64,000 nt of DNA. Origin: Undaria pinnatifida. Taxonomy: Eukaryota; Sar; Phaeophyceae; Laminariales; Alariaceae. The notes beneath the pieces are model-generated. The model was not told the DNA's origin, ran no database searches, and worked only from the letters and a program-made list of their open reading frames with translations. Below, one piece after another: positions 47,301 through 60,205 of the stretch. The stretch covers positions 886,501-950,500 of the forward strand of contig JABAKD010000010.1 of the NCBI GenBank assembly GCA_012845835.1. The letters are read 5' to 3'. The translations under genes were made by a program, and so were the position numbers. Position 1 is the stretch's first letter. Each line of letters starts with the position of its first letter.

Positions 47301-50300
47301 AATATCGTCTTCACACTCTTTCTTTCTCCTTCTCGGTCTCCATCCCTAGACGTAACTCAGATCCGGGGGTCACCGCGCAGGTTCTTCTCCCCCCTACCCA
47401 CTAGGGTACGCGCTTTCAGTTTTATCGCGAAACGACTCCAGCTATTTCTTCCCTCGTCGACTCGCATCGAATTGCGCCTACCCGCGCTGCTAGGCGCTCT
47501 AGGCAGTTGATTCGATACAGCATTCGTATTTGATACTATGAATACTTCGCCACCCACCTACGACTACATTTCGATGGAAATCGACCAACATTAAAAAGCT
47601 GAAAAGCGGGAATGCTGAACCCTTGGCGGGATAAAAATGAAGGCAAGGGTAATACAGGGGGGGGTATAATGGAAGACACCTGTGACCACGGCTTGACCAG
47701 AAGGTCACACAGGGTAAAACCTCCTACGAATTGAGCTGGAGAGAAAAAGCGACCATAAAAAAAAAAAAAAAAAGTGACAAGACGTCAAGTCAAGCCCATC
47801 CATTTCACAACTTGCGGCCCGCATTATGGTGTTGCATTTCGCCTCTGTTACGGTGCCTTGATTTGTTTTGTACAGCAGTAATGGTTCCTCAATAGTGCCG
47901 GTATGTGCTATTAATACTCAGTATGTAATATAAGGAAATACCGGCACTACAGCGGCAACCGGCACTACTCCGCATACTGACACTTCTAGTTGTTCCCATA
48001 TGTGCCTAGTTATTTCACCGGCACTACAGCGGACAGCTGGCACTACTCAATCGGCTTCATAGAGGGATCTCTACTGTACCGGAATTACATATTATAGAAT
48101 GCCAGGAATATTTTTCTACCACGAGTTTCTTTTTTGTCTTACGCATTCTTGAGAAAAAATTCTTACATCTTCCAGGGAAATATCTTCGCCGCCCAAGATG
48201 CCGGACTCTTCGACGAGTCTGTCCTGAAACAGCGACACCGTGTCGTGGTTGGTGGAATCCTCGTCAGTCCGTGGGGACGCCAGGTCGGTCCCCATGGCCG
48301 TGCCGCCCTCTATCGCGCCACTCTGACAGAGCCAACAGAGCCAACAAGCGTTCAATGGCATGCGGTGCATATTATACAACGATGCGTCAGTACAACATTC
48401 CCATGCTCACGATTTTTTCAAGCTCCTTGTGGAGGTCCAAAACAATGCGAACCCATAGTTACGTGACAAGAATACTAATACTATTGCAACCAATGGCATT
48501 TGGTTACAATCAGGGCAAAAAAACATTAATAAAAACCCACACGATAACAATACAAAAAAAAGAAACAAACCGTAGCAACAGCAGCTACAACAAAATAGCA
48601 AAACCAACGAATTATAAGCGCAAATACTGTCCGTGAAACAGTAACAGAAAAAAAATAGCCCACAAATATACGTAAAAAAAAAAAAACACGCGACAGAAAT
48701 GTCTGTTGCCCGAAAATCCGTCAATCACTCGACCGAACCCACAACAACACTCCTTCCCCAGCCACCCAACTAAATATCAAGCCCAAACCTTCCGAAGCCC
48801 CCCTCCCTTCCCCGCCAACACTGTGATACGCGAATTGCTGACTTACGTGGACGATCTCCCGTTACGTTTGACATGCTCTCCAAACATCAACGATTCATAT
48901 CCTTCACGTGTTCATACCCCTACGTACTACACGCGACCGAATATCCCACGTAGCTTGCAAAGGTGTGCTCCGAACTATCAATCTCACAGCCGACGTGTTT
49001 TCCAAGTCCCTACATCACGGTTTTCCAATGTATGTTGCAGAGCGTTCGTCTGTAAGCGAAAGACTGTCCCGTTTATTCATCCCTGCTCACCTTCTCCGTA
49101 GCGGCGCCCCCCTTCCCTCCCCCCCCTCCCTTCTTCTTTTTCTTTTTCTTCTTGCCCTTTCCCCCGCCTCCCCCACCTCCTCCCTCCTTCTCCTCCCCGG
49201 CCCCCGCTCCCTCTGCCCCATCCTCCTCGCCTCTTTTCTCACTCCCAGCAAGCTCCTCCTCTCCACCTCCCTCACCAGAAAATCCGGCCTTAGCTTCCCC
49301 TTTCGCTTCGTCCCTGGCTTCTCTAGCATCGTTCTTAGCTTCCCCTTTGGCTTCACCTTTCCCCTTGTCTTTTCCACCGCCACCGCCACCGCTACTGCCG
49401 GCACCTTCTTTCTTACCCTTAACCCCTTTAGGAAGGGGCATAACGCCTTTGTCGGCACCTTCTAGGATCTTGGAGGGGCTCGCCGACGTGGGCAGGGCAA
49501 AGGAGGTCGGCGGGGACGCCTTCGTTGGGTCTGCATCCTTGAGCTCTTCTACGAGGGTGCTCGAGTCGCCGAGGAGGGGCTCAACTCGGATGCGCCTGTC
49601 ACATCACCGCCCGATGCGGCAACAGAACCAGAAAACAAAAGCAGGGGAAATGGACGCATTACAGCACAGCGTGGTACGGCGCAGCACGCCATGGCACAGT
49701 ACAGCATAGCGCGGCACAGCAACAGCAAGCAAGAAGAAAATACAAAAGGGACGCATCACAGCACATCACCGCACGGCACAGCACGGCACAGCAACAGAAG
49801 GCAAGCACGAAAACAATCCAACGCAACCACCAACACCCAAACCAAACTCGACAATTGCCAGTAAATATTATTCCCCCCTCCCCCCCTCCTATTCTCTTCG
49901 CCTCCCTCCTCCCCCCGTCCCCTCCTCGCCGTCGCCTCCGACCCCGCCCTCCCCCCGCCCCTTCCGTTCCCCCTCGTGCCCCACCCGCTCCCCCGCCCCC
50001 TTCCCCAACCAAGAGAAGCAGCACGCCACTACCACCGCTCACCGCTCCTGGCCATCATCGGCCATGATGAAACCCCGCTCTACGGCCTTCTGCACCATGC
50101 GCGCCTTCAGGGCGGCCACGGGCTCCTTGAGCTCCGCGATAACCTCAAGGGGACCGAACAATGTACCCGTTCCTTTCGTGGGGTCTCGCGCCGTGGCAGT
50201 GTTGTTTCCTGCGACAATCGAAACAATTGGGTGCCACAGCGGGGAGGGGAGCGCGAGAACAGTGTTGGCGTTTTTTCCAAGGAATCAGTACGCACGAACA

Positions 50301-53300
50301 CAACTATTCGGGGGCCGGATAAATTCCGTCAATTGAAAATTCCATCAACCCAAGGATAGAAAACAGGCCTGTCGCACGCCACACCACCCCGCGCCACCCC
50401 GCACCAAAACATACCACACCACACCACACCACACCATAACACACCTCACCGCACCATACCACACAACACCTCATCGCACCACACCACATCACCCCTCACC
50501 TCATCACCCCACACCACCCTAGAACAGCGTAAGTTGCACTATCAATAAGCTACACGTCGATCATTCCCTCAACCACACCACAGCACACTACAACGAGCTA
50601 TACTATGAAGAGCCTACGCAACGGCCTCCCCGCCCCCGCCACCCTCCCCCCTCCCCGAGATGAGACCACCAAACCCTCGCTCACCAACGCGGACGCTAAA
50701 CTTGATGCGAGCCTTGCCCGTCTCCGGCGGCACGCCCCACTCCAGCACCAGACATGCTCCATCCGAAACCCTCGCCGCCTTCAAGCTTGCACCCTCCGAA
50801 GCCTCCTCCAGCGAATACCCTGACCGCGCGTAATCCAGCCTGACCCTCCTCACTAGGCCCACTAAGGCTAAATCATCCTTACCACCACCACCAGCGCTGC
50901 TGTTGCTACCACCGCTGTTGCCCAAGCGTGCAGCTTGGCCGGCAGAGGAGGGGTTTGAAGAGGAGGAGGAGGCCATGGGGGAGGGGGGGGGGGGGAGCAG
51001 CGACTCCACTGCGGAAGTTGGGAGGGTTGCCAAATCCGGTACGAGGCTGAGCAAGCAGCGCGCCTTGAGGTGGGGGATGCCGGTGTCGAGCGCGTCGCTC
51101 TCGATTTGAAGGGTCACTCGTCGCTCGTTGTGGAACGTCACTGGCGGCAGAACGAGGGGGGGGGGGGGGGAGAGGAGGGGGGGGGGGGGAAGGGGGGGTA
51201 ATAGGAAAGAAGGGAGCAACATGGCAGGGACGCGGACAGGAGTCACCACGGCGCTAGGATCAGGGGTGGGGTAGGGTAAAAGCAGGGACGGGGCAAGGGC
51301 TTCCTCGGCAAAAGTACGCATTGCAGACATGCTTCTTTACTGTCGGCAAGTTGTTTGTGGTTTGAGATCACCTGCGACATCGTGCGCCAAGGCTAGTCCG
51401 TGGTCTGTCAGGCTTGCCAGGAGCGGCTCTTCGACTTCCACGCTCACTGTTACCGTGCGGCTCCGTCTTGCCACCTGTAATCGAAAAACGGTGGACATTT
51501 ATTACGGTATTGTGATGTTTGGCGTGGTATAATCTGACCGACATGGTTGACACTTAGCACTGCTAATAAAAGGGCGTTATCGAAGCGTCACCCCCACCCC
51601 TCCCCACCCCTCCCCTCCCCCCTCCACACAACACAAACAAACAACGTTCATAATGCACACGCCAGGTAGCGCACACATGCCAACTGCAGCTCCACCATGA
51701 TACAGGAAAACACCGGTAGCAGCACACTATGTAACAAATATATTAAACCAGTCCAAACCATTATGCGCCAAAATATTACCTCGTACAATACCTGGTATGC
51801 CATAAACACAAAGGAACTACTGCTCTACCGTCACCCGCCGCAAAGTCATACCTGGCAGAAAATAAAAAAGGGCAATAGCCAAAAATAGGTATACCAAAGA
51901 TAAACATGAGCCAGCGTCAACAACCCGCAACACTCCGCACCCCTCACCATCCTCCGCCTCATCACTCACCTCCATATCGGCGAGAGACGAAGAGTCAACC
52001 GTGATTATCTGTGAACCTGCCCCCTGCTCTTCCACCAGCAACTCGCTTCCGTCTACGAGCCCGAGCCCCGGCGTCTCTGCATCACCGCCGCCCGCACCCT
52101 GTTTGCCTCCAAACGACGGCTTTAGGCGACCCAAAGAGGGCAAGGACAGTTCGGTAACGTCAACGGCAACGGCAACGGTAACGGTAACGGTAACGGTAAA
52201 AATGAAGGTGACGGTAACCATGGTAACGGGAACGGTGACAGTAACAGTGGCAACGGTAACAGTAACGGTGACAACGGTAACGGTAACGGTGACAACGGTA
52301 ATTGTAATGGTAACAGTAAAGGTGACGGTAACCGCGGTAACAGTAGCAGTAACCGTGGCAACGATAACGGTAACAGTGGCCATGGTAGCGGTAACAGCAA
52401 CGGTAACGGTAACGTTAACAGCGGCAACGGTAACTGGAAAAGTAACGTTAACAGCGGCAACGGTAACTGTGAAAGTAACGGTAACTGTGGCAACGGTAAC
52501 GGTAGCGACAAGGGAAACGGTCGCAGCAGGAACAGCGGGGGGAAATACCATCAAACACTAACATGCTCCTACTACCACGACCGCCGCGACTGCCAACAAT
52601 ACCACCGCTACAGCTATGTACAATACTATTAATCATACCAGTAAAAACTTGCTACATTGGGATGAAGTATTGATACATTTGATACCATCGTTATTATTGA
52701 TAAAAAATTGTTGTTGATGTTCACCCTGGCAAATCATACAGATATAAATATACATACGATCGTATGATCTTTCTATTTGGGGGGGATTCGGTCAGGAGTT
52801 TATTTTTCGTCTCGGCCTCAGTATGCGATTCTCGGAACTGGGATTCTCCGTCAAATAGCTTCGTTCGAGCACCGTCTTCGGGGGGCGGCTGCTCCAACGC
52901 CCCTCGCCCTGCCGTATCCGTTCCGCAACTCAACGTGAACGCGGATAGACGCTGACCGAGACAAGCGAGAAGTGCGTTTTTCTTTTGAAATTGGCGCGGT
53001 ATACGCCCGAGTTTCCGAGATCATGTTTGGTATTCAGGAGCGTGCGCGCTGGAGACATTATGAATGGTGATGATAGTTGTTAGTGTTCTTCTGAGTACTA
53101 TCAATACTACCGTTAAAGTAGTACGTGGAGAGGAGATAGCTCCGGAGATTCCCCTTACGAAGTCGGTGAGAATAAATTAACGAACTTGAAAACATATTTG
53201 GTTGGTTTTTTAGGATGACCCACTCACTGCTGTGAGTGCTACTGAGTCACGTGACAGTAGTGGGTAGTGCTACTCGTACTCGTATGTGTCGTGGGTTCGA

Positions 53301-56300
53301 TTCTCGCCGACTTCACACTTGTCTTTTTCAAGCGTGCGCGCTGACGACATTATGAATGGCTATTTCGGTAGTTCAACATATTATGTAGCACTACCCACTG
53401 AGCTACTGAGTCATAGAGTGATTAAGTAGCTAAGTAGGGGCAGTGCTGTAGGATTTCTCGGTCAAATCATTTCGTTCGAAGAGCGCTGTCCAACGCCTTC
53501 CTTATCCGTCCCCTATACCTGGTCGTGGACGCGTACGACGTAGGGGAGGTAAGAAACACATCCGAGAATCGCGGCGACAATTTTAAATTTTGGATTCCTG
53601 GGCAGTTATTTTTCCGAGAACGGGTCAACGCGTGGCGCACTAATCGATGGCACAGCAGCGATCCATAGTACTATTAATAGTAGTAATATCGTAGGTATCT
53701 TTGTGACAACATGTCGTGTGCGCGAGCAATGGATGATACAGCAGTAAATAATCTGCAATAATAGTCGACGATATAGACTATACCTGGTACGCTGTTTTCA
53801 AATTCCGAGCTTCCAGAGCAGCAGTTTTGTTGTTGTTGTGGTTCTCACATTAATTCGCATAATCAAGTCCGTGGTCACAGGACAGGCTCCATCAGTAAAT
53901 AATGTTGACTGACACCACTGCACATACTGCGCATACTGCACATACAACACCTCTCTGGGTAACGTGGCGTCAACCATCGTAATATCATACAATTTCGGGC
54001 AATGCAATCTCTATGCAAATATCCTGTTTTGTTTTATTCAATTGTCAGCCGGTCGCCCCGGTGCTCTAGTGGTTTTAGCCTCGAATACTACTAGCGCTTG
54101 TTTGTCCTTGAGTTCGATTCCCACCATGATGAGATTTGACTTTATTCGCAAAAATGCAAAAAAATAGAAGGGATCAACAGCTGAGAGCGCCTAGCAGCGT
54201 GGGTAGGTACAATTCGACGCGAGTCGACGAGGGAAGAAAGTGCTGACTTCCTCTCGCGATAAAAACGAAGGTACGTGCCGAAGTTGGGAGGGAGGAGGAC
54301 GGCCCGCTATGTGACCCCGGGTCTGAGTTACTACTGGGAGGGAGCGCGAGAGTGGTGCGAGGACAATAAATGGAACGAAGAAAAAAAATGCTGCAAAGGT
54401 ATGTTACTACAAACACACAGCACCTCTATCCTTTTCCGGGATTTTTTTATTTGTACGTGTCCATTCTTCTATTGACAGATTATCATACTTATTTTTGGTG
54501 CAGTAGTAGTAGTACATCCTGAGAGAAGATACTAGAGTGCCTGCGCCTATTTTCTTTCTGAAGTTGGACTTTCAGTCGGAAATGAAAAATACTAAACATC
54601 GACCTTTTCCGCTATGCGCCTTGTCCGAAACGAAAGAATACTATCACCAGTACACAATATTTTAGTCTCTTAAGTAGACAATACACACGGCACTGTCAGC
54701 AGTCGTCGTGGTAGAGACACTCCGGATACCAGGTATTATTTATTGCGGGGACGCGTCCGATGTCGACAACGTGAAAGCACCCGCGAAGCAAAGACAGCCG
54801 ATACGCATATCCTGCCTTCCCAAGTAAAAACAGAGAAGAAGGGCTACGCCAACCTTCCGTACGAGCATAGCCATCCCGCATCTATCTTAGACAACGCCGC
54901 CGCAACGAGAGATAGCTTTCCTCTTCTTCGTTTCCTCCTCGCCCGTGACCACGCAGACCAATAAATGCGACAGCCTTCAGGTAGTAAACAAAGCTCTTCT
55001 TCCAAAATCTCGCCGGCTGATATGGTCCCATATCGACGCTTATTGATGCAAACCGACTTCTTGCATCCTGTTGACTTCGAACCTCCATTGCGACGGGGAC
55101 AGCAGTGCAGTCTCTTCAGTTATACCATGTAAGTCCTCTTTCGTTTTGCCTAGAGGCGAAGCAGGTTCTCAATACTATTTTCGGTATTTTTGTTTAATAT
55201 ACGCCAACTTTTACATGACGGCGCATTTAACAACAGCAGTGCGTTTCGCCTATCCTTGCCTTCTTTGTTGTATATGACGTTTTTCTTCTGTCAATTTTAT
55301 GCCTTTCATAATCTCATGTTCGTAATAAACTCTTGGCATTACTTTAACGTTCAATGAATGTCAAATCGGACAGCTACACCTTAACTTGTCGAATTGCTGC
55401 CCTGCCCTACCCGAAGCATGATGCCGGCGCCCATGTGGAGCCCTTGTATATATATATATATAAAATAATATATCTGAAAAAACGAGCGGCCGGTGTATCA
55501 CCCAGCTTGCAAAGAGGAGCGTCGACCCTTAAATTATATCGGATTCACAGCTGACGTATTTAAAATAGCTATATAAAATACCACTCAAAATAACGCCAGC
55601 TTAAAATAATAGGGAGTAACTAATACCAAAGTGCAATGCAAAAAATACCATTCCATTAGTAGCACTGCTACGAACTAACACTCCCATACCAGTATACCAC
55701 AACTCCAATCATCAACCTACGTTCCACTCCTCGAAGACGCCAGGAGGGCCCGAGATCTGCAGCGCCTCCATCTGCACACCTCCCCCTTTCTCCGAAGAAC
55801 GCCTCCTGCCGGAGTTACCCCCGGAGTGAGAGTCGCCGGGGTTCATCGACGACACTTGCAACAGGGAGATGCACATCTTCGATGGTGCTATCCCCCCACC
55901 TCCCCGGCGGGACACGAGGTCGACCAGATCGGAAGCGCTTGCCCCCGCCCGGGCGTAGACGTCGGTCCATTTCACCGCCGTCTGGAGGGGGGGGGGGACG
56001 GTTCGGGTTAGCAGGATCGACGGTAGCGCTTGGATAACTGCAACCACGTGCTTGGGGGTGTTCTACTTACAGAAGTAGTGAGGGGTACTCTTTACAGGTT
56101 TTGAAAGGGATACTGCTTGTGGCGTATTTTCCAGTTCCTAAAACGACCCTGTAAGCTCCAAGCGTTTTGGTTCCCAAATCGGGAGTGTGGCGGTGAAAGG
56201 AGTACCAGGTAAGGTTTAACCCCTTCAGACGCAACAATTAATGCGACATTGTCTAATCGATACTGCAATGTACAATAATTTCCGTGTCGCCTAACACGTG

Positions 56301-59300
56301 AAGGTCTTTCTTTATCATGGTTCATTGCAGGAGTAATGTCCACTATTACTGTTGACTAGGTTTTGACTAATGAAAACATACAAAAAAAAGGGCGACCGGT
56401 GTATTACGCAGCTTGCAAAGGTGAGCATCGGACCTAAATTTGTCGAACTCACAGCTGACGTTAGAACAAATTAAAAAAAACATATGACGATAACAGCATC
56501 GGCCACATGGAGCAATCCGACCTGCTGGTATAGCACACGCGTTCACGAACTGCAACGCAACGCAGGAAGACCTGTGAGGCAGGCGTGAAGCATGAGGACA
56601 CTCGGATTGCCTCAAGTTTTTCCTAGACGCTTCATTAGATCGCGCTCGTCGCTTTTAGCTCTGTACGATATGATGGGATGGCTCTAAGGTTAGGGTTAGC
56701 TTACCCCTTGCCTTGTAGGATTAGATTCGCTCTTCTGGGACCCAGGACACGTGCTACGATAAGCGCAGCACTTTTGGCCACTTTTTTCTGAGGTGACGGG
56801 ATTCCTTAACCCCTTCAAAGCCCCAAAACCACTCCCTATACTAATTCCAAGTAATTTGTCCCCAAAAACGGGCATCCAATTGCAAACGCGTTAACCCCAA
56901 ATCGTCGGAACATGCCATTCTTGTTGTTTAATACTTAGTATGACTATTTTTTCATGCATGGGCCATGAGATTGGTACTTCCTCACAAAAGCACTTTCAGT
57001 TTAATCTATACCCTACAAATAAGTCACTTTTCGGGTGAGGTACACCAACCATTGTTTCATCAAGCCACCACCCTCAAAAGGCGAAAAAGAGCCAGCACCT
57101 TCGCCGCAGGCTATGTCCCACATACAACGAACTGGCCTATAGGACATTCGAGTTGATCGTTCAAGTAGCTGCAAAGTGGGGCGTTGCTCGGTTGCGCGCT
57201 AGTGATGTTCGCTTGCGAGGGGAGTCGACGTGGCGTTGCTTATCGGGCGGAGATGGCCTTGTCGAGGAGGAGCTCTGCCTGGCGCCGGTGGTCCAACCGA
57301 TACGACTCCGCTATTGGCAGTCGCCTTCGCACCGGTGTTGGACGTAAACGGAGGCTATCGGTATACAGTACACGCAACCTCTGGCCTCAGAAGGGCTGAT
57401 GCACGCAACGAGGCTTACTGGCCTATCATGACATTGCCGAGGAGGCTCATGGGCTTCAAACGGTTGATACAAGCAACGAGGCATACCATCTACCATATTA
57501 ATGCCGAGGAGGCTCATAGGCTTACTACTATAGTATCATCAGAACTTCCTAGCCTTCTGTTACCCAAGCTTACTGGCCGAGTACTACAGAGAATAAGTCG
57601 ATACTGGCCCGCTATGGTTCCCGAGGTAGCATACTGGAGAAATCGGACATTAAATGCTGCATGTACAAAAAATAAAAAGCAAAATATAACAGGACCCCTC
57701 CCATTAAGTGAAAAAACTCACCCACATAGTATACGAGTACTACAAGTACCAACAACGCAGCTTGTAAAGATGAGTATCGACCCTAAATTTGTCGAACTCA
57801 CAGCTGACGGTGTTAGAATAATTTTACAACATCCAGACTTTACCTCCGCTCGTGCTTCGCCTCGGCCGGGAGCAGAGCCCGGGCAGCCCCCCCCCCGAGC
57901 GAGCACCTCGTTCAGCCACGCAAATTGTCCCACGTCATGCGTAGGCTTCAGTACGGACACCTGCGAGCGACACGTTCCGAGTAAGGGCCCGAAGCAACGG
58001 TGGGTGGGTGGGTAAGTGCGAGGGTGTGGGGGGGTGGATAAGTGGGCGGGTGAGTGGGTGGGTGGGTGGATGGGCAGCTACCAACAGTAACCCCCTTGGG
58101 AACCAGGCACAGCGGCAACATGATGACGAGTATGGTCTTATCTACCATTATTTGTGGCGTAAGCGCGCCGATCATGAGGCGCGCGTGTGGTGCAACCCCA
58201 TGCGTTGGAGTTCGGGTGCGCTTCATTTACGCCATCTTAGTCCTGCAAACAAAAAAGAAAAAAAAAACGCCGCAAGGCCTAAGCGCTTTGGCTCCCACCA
58301 TCACACAGCAAACAAAAAACAACAAACAAAACAAAACAACACACATACTCACCACGAGTCGGATGGGCCGCGTCTCCGGGCCAGGGTTCGGCATCTCCAC
58401 CCCGCCAACCTCATCCCCATTCCACACCAGCACGGACGGTTCCTCCCCCAGGTCCCAGTCGAGGTCACCAAGAACAGCAGCCGTCGGTCGAGCCTCATGA
58501 TCACCCCCCCACCCGCCATAACCGCCGCCGCCACCGCCGCTTCCACGCGCCCCACGCCTACTCCGCCCCTTTTTTGACGGACTGCGCGAGCTGGCCATGT
58601 CGGGGAGGTGCTTGGATAAGAACAGGCCTGGACCATGCGCGGTGAGCTGACGAGAGGAGACGGGTGATGGGACGAGGGAGGCGGAACATGAGGGGTGGTG
58701 GTGGGTCAGAGAGGCGGGAGGTACGACGGGGGGGGGGGGGGATCTAGCCACGGGGAGGGGTGGATGAGGACCTTGTAGTATTTTAGAAAACGAAGGAACA
58801 TGCAACGTTAACACTGCAACGGAGAACGTGGCGCGAAGGGACGGAGCCATAACCAAACGCCCGCCATCGGTCTCGTTTCGTAGGCCTGTTATACCGTATC
58901 CCCGCACGCGCGAGAGCTGCAATGCGAAACGCCTGTAACACACCCAGGACAGGCCAAACCCAAGCCTAGAACCCTAACCCCCCCCCCCGGCCCCCAACGC
59001 CAAAAACGAGGCCTAGACCCTGACTCTGGCCCTGACCTAACCCTTGACCCTGATCCTGGGCCCCGACGCCACAACCCCAACCTAACTATAACCCTACCCA
59101 CGACCCTTACCCTTACTAACCCTAGCTCTAACGCCTACACCCAACCCAAATCAACTCTAAAACCCTAACTCCCGCCCCTAACCCTAACCCTAACCCCCTT
59201 CCCTAACCCTAACCCTAACCCTAACCCTAACCCTGAACTTGGCTCCGATCCCAACCCCAACCCTAACCCGGACCCAACACCAACCCAAACCCTCAACTTG

Positions 59301-60171
59301 GCTCCGACCCCAACCCCACCCCGCCCCCGAATAACCCTGACCCTGGCGTTGAACTTGGCTCCGACCTCAACATCAACTCTAACCCTAACCACGATCCTAC
59401 TCCCAACGCTGACGCTAAGCAAAACCTCAATCCTAACCCTAGCCCCGACCCTACGTGCGGCACTAGTACCAAACCCTGACCCCAATCTCGACCCCCTCCT
59501 CATGCATGCGTGTGTAGTAGTTTCACCTCTGATAGCCGCACTCGCCCCGGGCCATCTGGAACGCCCATTTCTCTGCAGAAACGCCCCACTTTCTTCAAAG
59601 CCTCCCTCTTGAGGTCGGACACCGTTTGCCGATCGTCCAGGCAAAGTACCAGCGGAGATCGCAGGTCTTCGGGCAGCTGCCATACAGGGGTTGCACACAC
59701 ATACAGAGGCGTCGGCACGATTCGCGAGCGTAGGTTGTTCGTTGGGGGGGGGGGGGGATTACTTGGTCGCTGACCTCTTTAGAACTTGCACCGACATTTT
59801 GGCAAAAAACTACGTCGAATTAGAGTTGGAAACTTACTGCAGCGGGAAGATGGTTAACAACCACGTAGACGGCAAGCATACCGACGTTCACGGCGACTCC
59901 ATTCTTGCGTATTACTGTTGTTTTATTATCGTACTGTATTAATCTTCCGGCACATGGGTAGAACCAAGCTAGGGTACTCACCGCATTTCCACGTAAGCCC
60001 ATGTAGACTTGCGTATTGCTGTTCCAAATGGTGTACCGATATGTAGACAACTACTCGTATTATGCGTAGAATAAGGGCACCGGTGGGCCTAAGAAACGCG
60101 GGGCGACCTCTGGCTACTCACTGCACGCCGAGAAGGGTTACAGTGTGGTGGTGGAAGTGCTGGCAGACAAC

Positions 60172-60205
<34 letters not shown>

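Noticed and set aside
49152-49709. Pro/Ser/Leu-rich plus-strand frames
   Set aside because: They are the complement of the Lys/Gly/Glu-rich USP40-like exon 49595-49091.
51817-52561. Val/Thr-rich 245-codon frame as one protein
   Set aside because: The right two thirds is the GGTAAC array; only 52119-51970 is kept as an exon.
52721-52933. Possible extra USP40-like exon (ending near ARTKLFDGESQF)
   Set aside because: It falls between two phase-0 exons that already join well, and the same words recur at about 53453 as a dispersed repeat.
53220-53320. Second tRNA candidate with GGGTTCGATTC
   Set aside because: Only the T-arm is convincing; no D-arm or acceptor stem at the right spacing.
54055-54127. 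Functional tRNA gene
   Set aside because: A- and B-box-like words are present, but the T stem and acceptor stem do not pair well; kept only as a tRNA-like sequence.
57230-58015. 261-codon plus-strand frame
   Set aside because: It is antisense to a well-supported USP40-like exon (57960-57844) and contains small internal repeats; no domain recognised.
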